The notes under the pieces are model-generated. The model did not search any database, was not told where the DNA came from, and was given only the letters and a program-made list of their open reading frames with translations. Positions 1 to 16,100 of a stretch of DNA of 64,000 bases are shown here, piece after piece (positions within the stretch are counted from its first letter, which is position 1; the number at the start of each line of letters is the position of its first letter). Position numbers and translations under genes: made by a program. The stretch is taken from contig NC_044279.2 in assembly GCF_004027225.2 (NCBI RefSeq), forward strand, positions 50,492,744 through 50,556,743. Reading direction: 5' to 3'. Source of the DNA: Strigops habroptila (Eukaryota; Chordata; Aves; Psittaciformes; Psittacidae).

Positions 1-819
1 TTTTCCTACATGAAAAGCAACTACCAGACTCCTTAACTCTGAGTAAACTCTATCCTGGAATAATCACCTTGTAGTGGGCAAACACGGGCAAAATTTGAAA
101 CACCTGCTTATGCCAGATGCATGCTAAAATAAGTCTTTCTCAGTATAACATAACACTATTTAGAGTCAACCTTGCACTCTATACATTTTACTCTGGTTAC
201 ATGGGAGAAAGCAAACGAATGGTGTGTACAATAATCTAGGACTTCCATGTTAAGTTCCCCCACACAGCAGAAAAGTATGCACTTGACTGCTATTACTTTT
301 TTGTATACATATGCTTTAGTTAGTCTAAGAAAAATAGTTAATTCTTGCATAGGAACTTTGTTAACATTCAGTTAAAACTGCTTACAGGGAAAAAAAAAAT
401 CCTTAGGCAAACCCTGGCAAGCAAATAAATAACCAGTTGAAGCTTTAAAAATAAGAAAACCAGCACAACACCTTATCTTTCCACATTTAATACACCATTC
501 TCTTCTGTTCCAGTACTCTTCAAGTTTTGTCTAGTTTGCATTTTAAAATGGTCACAAGCTTGGAGAAAGCACATATGCTTGCCCTGGTCATTGCTCTTCC
601 CTAAGCATTCACTTTGGACACCACTTAAAGAGACATAACATTCGATCTGACTCACATCCCCCATTTTTATATCCTTGTGTTCCTAGATTAAATTACTGAG
701 CACAGAATGTCTCCATTCCCAGTAACAGCGTGTTTCCTAGACTGTATAAAGTTGCAATTCAAATTCCTTCTTTACCCCAAAAAACAAGGAAAAAAAGGTT
801 ACCAAAAGATAGTATTTAC

Positions 820-3800
820 CTCTCCACGTTGCGCTTCTTGTATTCTGGTAAATCTGAGGTCAGCATGTTCCCAGTTTGCATTTACACTATATATTCTCAG
901 CTGGGAAAGTTCAAATGAAGCATTAAAGGCTTTTGCACCAATCCTTATTATAATGGAGTTCACAGAAACTGAAATGCCTTCTACCACTTTTTCAGCAAAG
1001 CCATATTCACTAAAAAGTGAAATGCCAACATATTAAATACACACCTAATGAAAGAGCACAAAGTTAAACTTATTGAACAGCTGAAATGCAACACAGAATC
1101 ACAGAACAGTTATGGTTGGAAAAGACCTTAAGATCATCTAGTTCCAACCCTCCTGCCATGGGCAGGGACACCAACATGAAGCAAACCATAAAGTAAGTTC
1201 CTAATGTATTCCTCAGTTATGAATTTTTGTAAATATACTGGATCTAGTTTACAATAATTTTATACCCTATGATCCTAATCCCAAAATAGTTATTAAAGAA
1301 CATATTTTGGACTAATCTCCATGAAGTATAACAATAAATGCAATTTTCCATGATGAATATTTCATACATATATATAAATGTATAAATTAACAGTACAGCA
1401 TTACATAGAAATCTTACTCTTCTTTCTGTATACATAAGGAGTAATTCATATCAAATTAATTATTTGACAACTCCAATCTGGTTAGTATTTATCTCTATAA
1501 ACTAAGTTATTCCATCAACTTAAACTAGTGTCTTTCATATATGCAAAATAGCATGAAGTATTTGTTTTGTTTCATTCCAGAAAAGAAAGGCATCCTAAAT
1601 GGCAGTTACATTCCTACACAAAATCAACATGCATTCCAGTATTAAAAAATATAAACCAGTTGCAATTAATTTTTAATAAAAATCTTATGTGTTCAGAATG
1701 TTTTTAATTAGTGAATGGAAAATTGTATTTTAAATATACTTTTAACATCCACTTTTTTTTTTTTACTTTGGGTTTTTTTTTTTTTCTGATTTTTTAGAAA
1801 ACCATAGTTTATGTGGTTTGTCATTCCTTTTCCTTTTTATAACTTTCATCCTACACAGAATCTCTATGGCAATGATTTTCAAGCTGTACACTAGGAGACA
1901 TAAAGGCCCATGGACACATTCTACATATTACGCAGAAGTTAAAACAAGAAAAGCAATTGTATCATCAATCTCGTTTCTCTATATATGGGTCCCTATGCCC
2001 ACTGAAAAATGTTTTGGGTCTGTAAAAAGGAAATGATTAGTGTGGTTGTGACTGTGGAAATCCCTGATGTAATGTTATATTGTCCCACCAAATTACTTGA
2101 GTTTTGGGCTATAAAGTATACATGAATTCCTTCAGTAAGATTTGGCTGATAAAATTTAAAGGAACTTTAAAACATCAGACTAATAAATAGCCCTTAAGAC
2201 TGTTTCTTTAGACCAAACCAAACTTTAAAAAAACCCATCATTCTATATATTTTTTAATGAGAATGAAGGCAAAATACATTTAATTTTCAAAAACCTTAAC
2301 ATCAATTAAACTTGATGTTTGATGCAGTAGTTGCACCCATATGAAACATTCCTAGGAAGTTCCATATGTAATTCAGACATTCTTTCCAGGTGCATGTCTG
2401 GATAGTTCCATTTGCATTATACATGTTACTCCACCCACAAGTAATAAAGTAAAATTTTGGAGACATGGGAATGGCAAGCTGCAACCCTATATACTTCTGG
2501 AAATTTGGAGTGGATCTAACTGTTTTATAGTCATTTAAACTTTTCAGGATCAATTACATGTAAATGTCATCACTGACCTCTGTCCAGATGCAGTTGCTAT
2601 AGGAGAGGGTCCATTAGGGGCACGTGGCTCTTCACATGTGCTCATTTCCATTACAACTTTATCCAAGGACTAGAAAAACAAAACAAAATAAAGAATTGGA
2701 GACCTAAGAGGTAACAAATTAAATAGATGACACATGAAGAACAAAAAAAAAACCAACCAAAAATAAAAATATTTTGAGAACTTCCTCTGAAATACACATA
2801 AAATTTCTCACCATGTCAATTTTCACATAAACTTTTATAATGTATCAGAATTATCTTTTTTTAATTTGTTCATATCAATTTTTAAATGTTATGAATTCTA
2901 ACAGACCTTCCCAGTCAAATCCTGTATTACAGAATTCTTGATCCCCAAGTATTATTATTTATCACACACATTTTCAAAAATTGCAGTTCAAAGTGGGCAT
3001 GACTTAACGCATACACATCTGGGTCTTCTTCCTGCATAGTTGTTCTGTCAGTGAAATATTTAATACCTCCGCAGTTTTCTAAATGGTTCAGTAAGTTCAG
3101 AAAATTTTAATGAAAAATATTTGAAACTAGTCCACTAAAACTTGTCATAATAGATGCAACATTTGTGCTGCATCTTTAAAACAAAATCTGTATATAATAT
3201 ATATACACATAGTATGTATACACTCGTGCATATGAATCTTCAGAAGATCAAGCAAAACAAGTAGTTTCTAAAAAGATATATTCTAGTATAATTTGCAACA
3301 TGTCAAATTATAGTAAAATCATATGCTATTATTGTATTTGTGGTGGGACCCTTACAAAAAATGCTGGGAATTAAGGGAATGGGACACCTGAATCCTATTT
3401 TAACTGAAGGCTGTATTTAAATAGCAGAACTGTAACACAAATCATAAATAATGCATACTAACAGAGGGACAAACAGAATGGGAACAAGCCAAATGCAAAA
3501 CCTTATTCCCAACCACTGAATAAATCCAAGATTCTCCTAACTTATACTACAATGGTTGTGACCTATATTTATCGTACAACCTGGGAAGGCTCTTCATCTA
3601 AGGCTTATAGTTTGAAATCTTGTCCCATGGGAAGCTCATCCAAAACACACCACCTACTTCCTATCTGACTTTGTACCATCCCTTCTGAATTCCTTCATTT
3701 ACCCTCTCTTAGGTCAGACAAAGCACACTTAAAAAGCTTCCTCCTCGATTTTAGGTTTTTCACAATTCAACAGGCCCTACCTACTGGACTTTATTATCAT

Positions 3801-6800
3801 ATTGTGTTAATTGTGGCTGTCTTCATAACCCACTTGCTCCACAAACATTTTTCTATGCTACTCTTATCCATGAAATGCCCTGACTACCACGTAGAAGTTC
3901 ATAAACTCTCTACTCTGGATTTATTTATACTTCACTGTATTTTGATGCTTACGGTCTCAATGAATAACTCACACTGCAAAACAACAATAGAAGAAAACAA
4001 GAAAAAATCCCCAATCAACTAGTTCAAAGATGGTGGGGGGAAACCAAGATTTCTCCTGGTTATCCTAACATTTTTGGATGTTTGACCACTCTTTTAAGGT
4101 TTCTTAAATTGAGACCTTTGGAACAATTTCCTTCACTACATGACTAGCTGAAAGAACAGTAGGGCAGCAGCTTAAGGAGTTTGCATAATATAAATAGGAG
4201 TTAACAAAGAACACCTGGATGTAGATATCTGTCTATTCTTTTCTCACTGACAAATACTGTACTTTGATAGAGGAAAAACTGCTGCATAGCATCCTTGGGT
4301 CCCCAAAACACTCCTATAAACTATACTATAAATATAAATATATAATATATATAAAATAGATATATTTATATTAGATATTTACAAAATCTAAAATTACACT
4401 CTATCATATAGAAACAGAAACTTATTATGAGCAAAGATAACTTACTATTTGCCACTATGTTAACAGACAGATTTTCACAAAGGGCAACTCAGCTCAATGA
4501 AAGAACCTTTGGCTAGACAAGCAGGTTCTAGTTACCTCCTAAACTATGTAAAGAGGATGCTATTCCAATTTCATCAAACTCTCAGTAGGAAAAAATACCC
4601 TCCAAAATAGTGGAAGTTCAGTGATGTAATAAGGGGCTGAAGTTGGGACAGTTAGGCCATTGAATTCCCCTCCTTTAGAAGTCAAAAAGCCTGTTGTACA
4701 GTCTACCACTGAAGAGTGAACTTTTGTTATCAATTTAATGTACTGTTCAAGGAAAGCCTTACGTAAAAAAGGTGACCTTGTAAGTTATCTTAGCCTTTAA
4801 GATCACTAATGTAAGTTCAACAGGAGCAAAGCAAACAATCAGGTCTTGCTACCCTAAGTCAAAGTATGTAATCATTAAGAAAATAGCACAGCCTAAACTG
4901 ATTTTCCCAATTTGGCAGTTGCATCTTACAGTCTAGAGGCAGAGTCATCCCACCTCAGCATTACCACACTTTAAGCTCTGTGTGTCAAGGAAGAAGCGGT
5001 ACAGACATCAGTACACTACAACTAGGTCACTAGCAAATCCATCAAGTATTTAAAACAACTTGTCTTTCCCAAGTCTGATTCAGAACTAAGGAATCAGAAA
5101 CACGTTCGGGAATTCATGGCAAGACTTGGAAGCATGACAGTTAAAGGACTTCATTCCCTAACTAAACACAATTAAGAAAGTTTAGCCATCATCAAGCAAA
5201 TAACTTCTGGTGCTACCGCATTTCTCAGTATACTTAAAAAAAAAGAACAAAATTAAACAAATGCAAGAATTAGCATTACTTCTAATTGTTATTAAGTCCT
5301 ATTTACACTTTTTATATCCTGTTTATATCCAAGCTGAATCCAAGGCTGTTACAGAAATCCTGTAAATGTTCTGTGTATCAGGCCTGCAGTAACTGACATC
5401 ACTGGGGTGAGTACAGATATAGAATAAAAAAAGTCCTTAAAAAAAAAGATAGCTCTAAAAGACAGGCAGAAACTTGTATAAGGGTTAGATTATTAACTAC
5501 CCTTTAGGTGAACCCAAATTAAGATGTAATGACTGAAGAACTTGACAGAAATTAGCTAACAGTCAAACATTATAGTGATGACACCCAAAGCCACAGATTA
5601 AGAAAACAAACCTACCAAAAAAAAAAACATTAAGGCATTTTGTCTCCATCTGCCACTACCCAGAAGACGCTTTGTAATGGCTTGTTAATGGTTCAGTTAT
5701 TTCTAGAGTCAAGTCAAAAGAACTATATAAACATTTGAGACAAATTCTGCTACACAGAGTATATTTAGGAGTTGATCTAAGAACTTACCAAAGAGATAGG
5801 ATGTGTTTTCAATTTTGTCCATGGTATCTGCAAGGCAAAACATTATTCTAAAGCAAAGTAAATATTAAAAATACAGTAAAATAAATATTTTCTTTAGCAT
5901 GTGGTTTTTGTATACAAATTATATTTGCAACTCCTGAACTCAGTTATATTACTTTCAAAATACCACATTGATCTTAAAATACTGTAAATTTATGCACACA
6001 CATAAATTTATTTTAGGTGTTAAAAAGAGAACTTCAAAATTTATCACTGAGCAGAAAACAGAGGAACAAAATAGAATCTGTGCCTTTAATACCAAGTTGT
6101 CAAGCACGAGTAAAAGCAACACCGTCTTTCACATTCTTTCCTTTAAAAGGAAAGAAAATCCACATTTGCACTGTTGACCTGCAAGTAATTGAATGCCTGC
6201 AACAAAGCACCAAGTTCACTGCATTCAGAAAAATCAGGAAAATCTCCTATTAGGGAGGGAAACAAAACAGACAAACAAACAAACAAACAAAAACAGAAGA
6301 CTAAAGAGATGCCAAAGTTTGACCAGATCATAACTGCTGTCAAAAAGAAGTCATAGCTTCACTTCTTACTCTCGTATTAGTATAATCTAGGAGAGATGAT
6401 ATACATTGCTTCAATTCCGAGCAGCCATTAGGACCAAAAAAGCAACCTCTACTAGATTTAGAGTGTTTCCACATTTCCCAGAGATCAGAATCCTTCAGAA
6501 AGATATTTTTGGAAATATGAAAGGAACAAGAGAGAAAGCAATAGAAAAAGAGCAGCAAAGAGAAGAAATAACACATTAAAAAAAATATATATGATAATAA
6601 TAAATAACTGTAATAGACTCACTACCATGAGCAAATACATGCTTTTATCTCTACCCCTATTTTAGAACATGCAGGAATAAATTCTACTCAGGAAATAAAT
6701 AAATAAAATTATCACTCCTTATCTTCATTGTTTCCATTCATATTTCAAGTCATCATGAGATACAAAAACTAGTAAGAAATTCTTGCTGGTAACGTCTTTG

Positions 6801-9800
6801 TTTTTCTCAAAAATTATATCAAGCACTCATCACAATTTTCTCAAATACGAAGTTGCTTGAAATTTTACAAAGACAGAAGGGAAAAAAATAAATATTTGCT
6901 TAATTACCATTCTGGCACAATAAAATACTTACCCTAATGGATGCTTTATTGCAAAAGACCTTGTTTATAGCAAGCCATGTTGGAAGATCCAGCATGTTCT
7001 GAAGTACCTCTTGATCCAGCTCTAAATTGGTCAGCTGACCTTCCCCCTTCAATGTGCTCAGGTTGATCTTGTCAGGTGACAGATTTTTGGTGAATCTAAA
7101 AACAAATATGCACCTTAAGTAAATGCAGATAAAGCAATTAGAACTGTCCCACACAGAGCTGACTTAAAGCAATGGTCAGGGGTTACGGAAATCCTCTTAG
7201 GTGCAATTTCACCCTGAAAAGAAATGGTACCATTGAATTGCTCTGTCCCTCTGAAGTTTTGCATCTCATTAACTCCATTCACAAATACGAAAACAAAAAT
7301 TAAATATATTATGAGGTATCTTCTAATTTTTCCATCACCTGGAATAACAAATCCTTGATTCAAAGTATTTAACTATTTAATTTAAATTCTATCAGCTAGA
7401 GGTGAATCTATTTCACTGTTCTTTAGTTTTTCAAAAGTAGAAAAGAAAAAAAAAAAAAGCAAAACCTCTACAACTTACACTGTCATTCTTAGACCAAGCA
7501 GGAGCAGCTAGAATTCACTCAGAAGGAGTAACAAAAAGCTACTCCTTATAAACATTATATTTATTTATATATTTACAGTATTAATTAGATTTAACCACAG
7601 AATTTAATAAGATGTTAGAAAACCACATATATTTACATACACATAGCAGCATGGTGTATATAAAATATTGCTTGAAAACTTGAAAGTCAATCTGATATTC
7701 AACAGCTAAAAAATGTAACCATTTAAAAGAGTACATAGGCAATACATTTCATTATATTTCAAAGGCGTTCTGATTGGCTTTTTATTGTGATCTATGTGAC
7801 TGTGTCAAATGGTTCACAATCTTGTGAGACAGATAGCATAGCAAAAATCACGGATAACCTAGCTGTAGCATTGTGTCTACCACAAGCTGAAGAAAAGGCT
7901 ATACTTAACCACACTTGCATTCTGCCATGGAAAATGGTTTCTGCTCATGAATTGGGTCTAATTTTACAAGAATGGAGACAGCAAAGCCAATCTTGAGATA
8001 GTTCCAACATCCTTCAAACAGGCAAAATAAGAGCCATTCCCTCCCAACAAGGAGCAGAAGGACAGGGAAAGCAATCTCAACAAGGAGCACAACTTCCCCT
8101 CCTCCCTCTACATACTTCTATTAATTCTTCTGAGAGTGTTGCTTTGAATTTGTTACCTCTCCTTCGGTCAGCGAAAGCAAAAATGCTCTGGGTGCTGCCT
8201 CATTCAGCACAGACCAACACAAGAGGATCTCCACCTGTAAGACTACACCCTTTGTTTCACAGAAAGTCACAGAAAGAAACTCTTTACAGGTGAGTTGTGA
8301 GAAGGTATTTCAGGGGTAGGTACCTAGAGCAGGGAAATCTCTTCCTTCCACTTCCACAGCTGCAATGTGACTGATGAGTAGATGCTGAAAAGACTGTGGT
8401 GTTTCCCCAAGACCCATAGTAACTTCATAATATACAAACACCACATCTGCTTTGTCCAGAGCCAACTTTCCACTGAGGGTAACAACACTTTACATTTCTG
8501 TTCCCATTTCCTGTTCCTTCTAAACTCAGTTGTTCCGTAGACACTTTTGTTTGTCTGTTGAATATTTCCAGCACTTTAAAACTATTTCATACTATTTAAT
8601 ATAACAGGATAACCTTTAGTTTTATACAGCAGCCTCTAACTTAAGAAATAAAAGATTAGAAGTTGGCCAATTTGGGCAGCTAGCCCTACAAAACACAATG
8701 TGATCATACCCATTATTTAGAATTTACAAGAATTCAGATCTTTATGCATAAAATTAAAAGAAGAGCCAAATGACAAAAAGGACAGCATTCTGAATTTCAA
8801 ATAAATAAATAAATGAATGGAAAGCCTTAGGGCAAACTCTCCAAATGGTATTGTTCTAGGATCCCATGGTACATCAAACCAGGACATGCCTCACTGAGCC
8901 GGAGTACTTTGACTTTTCTTTCTGTATGCTTCACAGTCAGTCAGAGACTCAGGGAAAAGATGTGCCACAGACACACTCATGTTGGTATAATCATCACTGA
9001 TAAGATTGTTGCCCAGATAAAATCTGCAATTTAATATTTTAGTATTCTTAACTTTTAATTTTATTATTAAAAGTTAATATTATTCTAAATATTATGGTGT
9101 TGGAGATGTTTTCTGATATTTATTGCCAGACAAAATCTGAGGAGTCAGCATGGCTTTGGAGTTTGGCAAGCTATCTCTGTATCTAAAGAACCACTGTACC
9201 TCTTGGCCAGTACTGTAACCTAGAATGCTTAATTGCTTGAACTATGACAACTATGATATTTATGATACAGTTTTATGTAAAGCGGAGAAGTACTTTCCAT
9301 AAAGTTAGGGTAGATTCATGTAATTCTGAATACGTAGTAATTAGAAATATTTGATTTTATCATGATGCTTCATGATTAGAAACCGTTGATTGGGGAAAAC
9401 CATTTTAAAATTCTATATGAGCTTTTCATATAACTAACTATTCAGAACTAACTGTCACTGACTTCATGATATGCACACATCCTTCTCTCTGACTTGGCAC
9501 ATGCGAACAGCTCCCCCCCAGCTTGCCAACTGATTTTCACCCTGGTGTTCATTCCTCAGAGCGAGCTAATTACTCCTGAAAAACTGGGTCAAACTGGGAG
9601 CAGAGGGCTCAACAATTGGGCCAGTGCCCTGCACAACATCCCATGAAATCCTGACTGATGTTTCTTTCCTGGGGAACAGACCAAATATTAATACCCACTA
9701 CTTGGTACATGAAGTAAATAGAACAGAGAAAAATGAAAGGGAAGGGCAAGAGGAATGGAAATAAAGGACATGGTCGAGTTCGCCAAAGCTTTCTGTTTCA

Positions 9801-10118
9801 CTGTTTTGCTGTTCCAGTAGGACATCACTGTTATTGAGGCAATACATACTCAGTTTGCTAATACCACAAGATATTCTTAATAAAACTGTTTTCATGGATT
9901 TAGTTTCAATTTCACAAGCTACCCTTCCTTTCTCAAAACATACAATTTGAGGTTTGAATTACTATATTCAACAGCATGAATTTCAATTCAGTTTTAATAT
10001 TCAGTTTCATAAGGCAGATTAATACTATAAAATATTTTACAATTTAAATGCCAGAATCCAGAAACAAAGTTGTGAATATCACAAGCAGCCTGACATATCT
10101 CCCTAGGGGGTGTGTGTG

Positions 10119-10154
<36 letters not shown>

Positions 10155-13100
10155 TACATAAAACCACATGCACTAAATATTACTATGCAGTTAGATTGAT
10201 GGTTCAAATTTAATTTACAGAGCACAGACTAATAGTTTAGTGAAAAACATAAAAGACTGCACAATAACAACACAGTAGTAAGAATCAGATGTACAGTAAT
10301 AAATTAAAATCATTGTATTTTGTCAGGACCACAACAGTTCTTTTAGTACTTTCAGTTCTTTTCTCTCTAAAAGAACTAAAACACCTATGCAGAAGATGCT
10401 TTTTTGTAATTTTCCTTGCCCAGTTTTGTTTGTGACAACACGGGCTTGGAGCTCTGAACAGAGCACTCCACCATTCTTGCAGAGAAGATGGCCAAGAAGT
10501 AAAACTAGAAATAAAAAAACAATGGAGAAGATGGGAGAAACACTTCTGTGAAAGCACAAGCTTATGGTTTGTCTAATAAAGGCCAAAGACCACATGAAGC
10601 TTGGAGCAGCATGCCACAAAGGTTTGGAGAGAATACCAGATGCCTTGTCATGTTCATCAACAGGAACTCCAACCTCTGGATTTAACAGAGAAATTACAAA
10701 AGTCTGGATCCCATTTGGATATGGGATTCTCAGCTGTTTTGCACATATAATGAACATACAATCTCTTCCACCAGGCTCTACCATCTGCCTCCCCTGCTTT
10801 TTAAATAAAATTCCTGCAGGGACTTGATCCTACATTTATGCTCTAATCATGACAGACTATTAAATCAGAATATGTGCCACATGTTTTGCTTATCACCTTG
10901 TTATTAACTAGAATGCCTTAAAAAGATCTACAGTTTAAAACAACCGGCTCTGAAAAAGGGAAGCGTGGCCTACCAAGGACTAGGAACTATATCAATAATA
11001 AAACAGCAGAAATGGAACAGAAAGATAACTGGGGTTTTTTCCTGTTTCACTTGGATGAACCATGTTAGTAGATTACTAAGGAACTCTATGAGACTTCTGA
11101 AGCAAGAAAAACAGCCTTTTTTCAGCTGAGTTTCCAAGAAAGATATTGGCTTCCCATGACTACGTAACAGACAGAGGGATGTCTACTATAGTTCTGCTCA
11201 CTGTACCACTTCAAATTTTAAGACTTCTGGTTTAAATAGAAGATGAACAGAACTAACTCTTTGTCAAATCTGCCACAGAAACAAAGCATTGGGATCACCA
11301 GTGTATGTACCAGTGGATGATCTCCTTTCATCCCATGTAACACCACAAATCAAAGATGATTTTCAGTAAATGGCCTGAACTTAAAAACAAACAAACAAAC
11401 AAACAAATTAAATCCCTCCCACCTTTAAATAAGGAAGGAAAAAAAAAAGTCACAGCAAATAGCATGCTGTAGGCAACATACGATTTCCTCTCTCATATTT
11501 TCTTTCCTATAGCCAGAAGAAATATCAGTGTCTCAGAAACAAAGCATCACCTGCAAATACTAAGTTCAGGAGCATTGCTATACTTTTCCCCATGGCAGCA
11601 CAAGCCCAAAATACCAAGATGCTTTGATCTACTCAGATGGCTGCAAGTCCTAGATAACAAAAAGACAAACTCCCTAGATTAAGAAACAACTCTAAGCACA
11701 ATGACAATCAGAAGAATTCTTACTAGCATTCTCGATCCGGGTATGACAAAAAAGAAAACAAAAGGTGAGACAGACTACAGTCATACAGGATAAAAGATTC
11801 AGCTGCCACTAAGTGAATGGCAGACAGATGAAAGACAAGACTTCATAGATGCAACAAGTGATTGACCTGTATTGAAACAGTAAGGCACTAAGGAAAATTC
11901 TGCATGAATGCGATAGACCAGGTGGGAGGAGCGGGGAAATAAACCCCCCAAACTTCTGTAAAATATGTCTACCTATGAAACAAGATTAGAATCAAGCAAC
12001 TCATATCTTCTTTTAGTAATTTAAAAGCTTCAACGAAAAAGCATCACAAAACCTGCTACGAAAAAGTAACTATACAGTAAAGGCTTAAGGTTAGTAGAAA
12101 TTGGTTAGAAGACTGCAAGAGCAACAATATCTAGTATGTCTGAAGGCACTGAATACATTTAGTGATGCCCTAGAAAAAAAATGGTGAAATAACAGAAACC
12201 TGTGAGTGGATCCTGGCTGTCCTAGGGATATTCTAATTTTAATACATAAAAGTAGTATTTCACCCAGCAAGAAACCATTAACTATGGTTTATGTAAGATT
12301 TGGTGTAAGTGACTTTTAGCTCCACAGGCTGAGTTAAAACGTGTAAAAGTTGACAGGTAAGATTAAACTCACATTCATCTAGTGCACAGAAAACTGACCT
12401 TCTGAGGAACCCAAGAGATCAACAAATGGCTCTGCAGCAACAGCTGACTCATTGATGATGCAAGATACTGAACATCTGAAGATATAATTCATGGAAACTA
12501 CTGGGTTCTAAGTGAAAGATACATTTTTAGGACATAAAGCTGGGAGATAAGAGACAAATGATGAAAAACTGCCTGCAATACATGAAGGCTTAAGTACTTC
12601 TGTGCATAAAAAATGAATGGTAAGTAGTACTAAATATCACCACAAAACATGATGGCATGCCCTCATCTTGGCCATTATATCCATTTCTGAAAATTTTAAA
12701 GCTAATTTAGAAACAGAGAGGATAAACAAAAACATTAATGACAAAGTAATGAACACTGCACAAAAAGCTAACTGGATGCTTATTTATCTTACCATAAGAA
12801 CAAAAACACACTCAAAACTAAAAAAGAACACATTTAAAGCCAGTAAAAGGAAACACTCATTGCAAAACATTTTAATGCCCGTGAAAACATCAGGAGAGAA
12901 TACAGTACCAAAATCAAAAGCTTAAAAGAATTAAAAAAAAATAAAAAAAAAAAATAGAAAAAATAAAAAAAAAAAGGCACTTGTGGTAGGGTTTGTAGGG
13001 AAAAGTAATACCTTTATGCCTACAACATAGTAGGATTAACCAGGCACACTCTGATACATAAATACGTAAGTTCTTTACTTAAGAATAGTACGTTACACTA

Positions 13101-16100
13101 AAAATAAACAATTGTGAGAATAAATTTAAATACTTCTGGACAAAAATACTCCCATAAACAATGGAACTCCTACAGCCTGCACCAGGAAGAGAGCATCACC
13201 ATAGCACTGCCAAATCTCACCACCACCGTTAGCAGCCAGTGGGTAACCAGCACGCAAGTCTATAGAGGACATAACTTTGGTGGTCTGAGAGGCTATCCTC
13301 CAGCCTTTATCCAAAATCATTAGTATCAGCAATGCTGTGACCTGCACGGATTCCCAAATACCATGCAGTTTCCTCCCAAGAAGCCCTAACAGTAGAGGAA
13401 CTGCAAGGGCTACCATTACCTCATTCTACAAGCTGTAGGGAGTCACAGGGAACTCCTAAACAGCAATACCAACTGAAGCAGCTATACCTGTCACCAGACT
13501 TTTCAAGTACACCCCTCACTACCCGTGATACCTGACTAGCACTTTCTTGCACCCTTCAATTTGTACAGGAGAAGAGTATCACCCCTTTACCCACAGGTAA
13601 TGTGGCCACCCCACATGAATGCCTGTGTGCTCTATTTAATCACACCTTGAACTTCTGTAGAATTGTCAGGTGTGTATTCGGTGGCTGGATCCAAGATGGA
13701 GAACCCTGCATAGCCTGCTGGATGTCAAGCATGGAGAGAATCTACATGATCTGCTGCACACCATCTTGAGGAGGCGCTCAGGGGCCAACCCTTTGGAGCA
13801 TGACAGGGCATTGCCCTGTTTGCACACCCAGTCTGGACCTACCGCTCTCAGATGGCTGCGACTTATAGCATACTAGACAAGTCCGAAATTCTACCTATCA
13901 CCCTACAGCTTCAGAAAGTGGAACTTTTCAGGCTCTATACAGGATCTGAACCACCTAACACTCACGAGGCCTTTTGACTTACCATGGTCTAAAGACAGAT
14001 CTTCCTTTCCAGACAAATCACTAATTAGGACCCCGACTCAACAACCAGCCCATACTCGCATTACACATCTTGTGCAGTGTCACAACATCCCCCTTATCAT
14101 TCCTACCCTAGGAGGTGAAGCACTGAATAGTACATCTGCTTTGCTGATACTTTACAAATAAGTGCTTCCATTTCATCACGACACAGGAGGACTTCAGCTG
14201 AGTTCCTAAAGACAGCTTAGTACACTCATGTATTCACCCTAAGACCCATTCCATACTTTCTCAAATACTGACATCTCCACCAACTCTCTTCACAGTATAT
14301 AAAGCTACAGTTAATTCTGTAATAATACATACAGGAGATTATTTTCTATTTTGAAAAACTACTGGTTGCTCTTTGGGAACAGGCAGAACTGAAACAGCTG
14401 CTGTCATCAATGGCTATTATCTAATTATGTGTCATGCAGCAGATCTGCTCAGACATTTATGCACATGCTGAGCACTGTACATAAATGAGGAGCTTAGAAG
14501 ATGATCATCATTCATGCAGTGTAAGTAAAATATTGCTCAAGCAATTTCTGTTTATGACAAATCCTTATATAGACTAATATTAGCTTTTCTCTTCTGTGAG
14601 TCTTCTCACGTATTACACAAGCACAGAAACAGTCTATATTATCAGACCCCAAAAACTTGTTTCAAACATGACAGTGCTACACAACAGACCTTAGCACATA
14701 TGTTGAGTGTATGATAACATAAAATCCTTAATATACTCAATCATACATGGCAAGGTAATGCACCTTCCACACTGCAGACAGCAAAAATAACACCTCACAT
14801 TTTAAGAATTTGCTTATAACTTATGACTGGATGACTAATAAATTCCACTCAAAATACAACATTCTGTATCCAATGCAAAGAAAAGCCACTTGATGCAAAA
14901 TAATTTTCTAAATTTAAAATCGAGAAATAATGGTGCAGTGTAAAAGCATGACAACATCTGACTTTTGAGAACTGCATCATTTATTAATGTGACATTAGCA
15001 GATATCTTTTTAATGCTAACTGATCAGATATCACAACAAAATATTTTGATAAGACAAACTATAAGGACAATTAAAAACTCAGCAGCTGCTCTTTTACGTG
15101 AATTGGGTAAAAAGCTGACCAATCCTTCATGTATCAATACAGAGATAAAAAATATCAAGTTAAAAAAAGGAATTAAGTAGGCATAAATGATAAACAGCAA
15201 AATTCAAATAACCTAAAGATACTGAGAAGATTACATTTAGAAAATACACATAAAGGTATGTTTATAATATTTATGTTTATAATGGGATTGCTGATTTACT
15301 TCACAAACCAGTTTTGCAAATTTAATTTAGGACTTAAAAAAATAATAATAAAAAGCCCACATAGCTGCACAGCAAACAAATATTTTTTGCAGAGTTGTAA
15401 GTTACAAAAAAGAAAAAAAAAAAAAAACACAAAAACAAACCAGAAGACAAAACCAAATAACATTTTATAGAGCTCATTTCACTCCCAAATTTATACAGAT
15501 GCATACCACCTCTTACATGTACTCTACAAAGGTGGGAGAGGGGAAGTTACCTGAGGGCAAGGTATTCAGACAAAAGGCCCCTATTCCTGGTGAAAGCAAG
15601 TGGTCAGTTGCCACGGCTTCTGAGAAGCTTCTGGTACTCATTTTGGTAGTAAGGATATTCACAGCAAACCAATCTCCACCAGAGCCAGCTGGGATCGCTG
15701 CAGGGAATGGGACACAGGGGACACACAAGGGATCAAGTTCAAAGGGAAAAAGGAGTGATACAATAATGTAAGAGAGTTTTAGCTAAAGATAACTGCAGTA
15801 CAACATTTTGTTACACATCATGACATTGTAGAACTAAAAAAGAAAGAGACTTGTGTAAAATGCTACATTTTCCCATGAGAATATCCCTTGCTGTCTGATA
15901 CAATACTGCAGCCATGTTTAAATGAGCAGCTTATAGAGAAAATTTTAATCACGCAGAAAAAGTCTATATAATATAGTCAAGTGGTTTCAGAGATACTCAG
16001 TAAGTATATTTGGAATGCGAGAAGGAAGATAGCCTGGAGATACAGCATAAGGGTTTTTATTTTATTTGGAAATAGGAGATGACTTTTCAGTTTTGTTTTG

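Noticed and set aside
1-819. Searched for the sixth BLTP3B coding exon
   Set aside because: No minus-strand segment with the expected sequence was found; it must lie left of the window.
10323-10784. 153-codon minus-strand frame in BLTP3B intron 1
   Set aside because: No domain or family resemblance, one chance hydrophobic run, no splice context.
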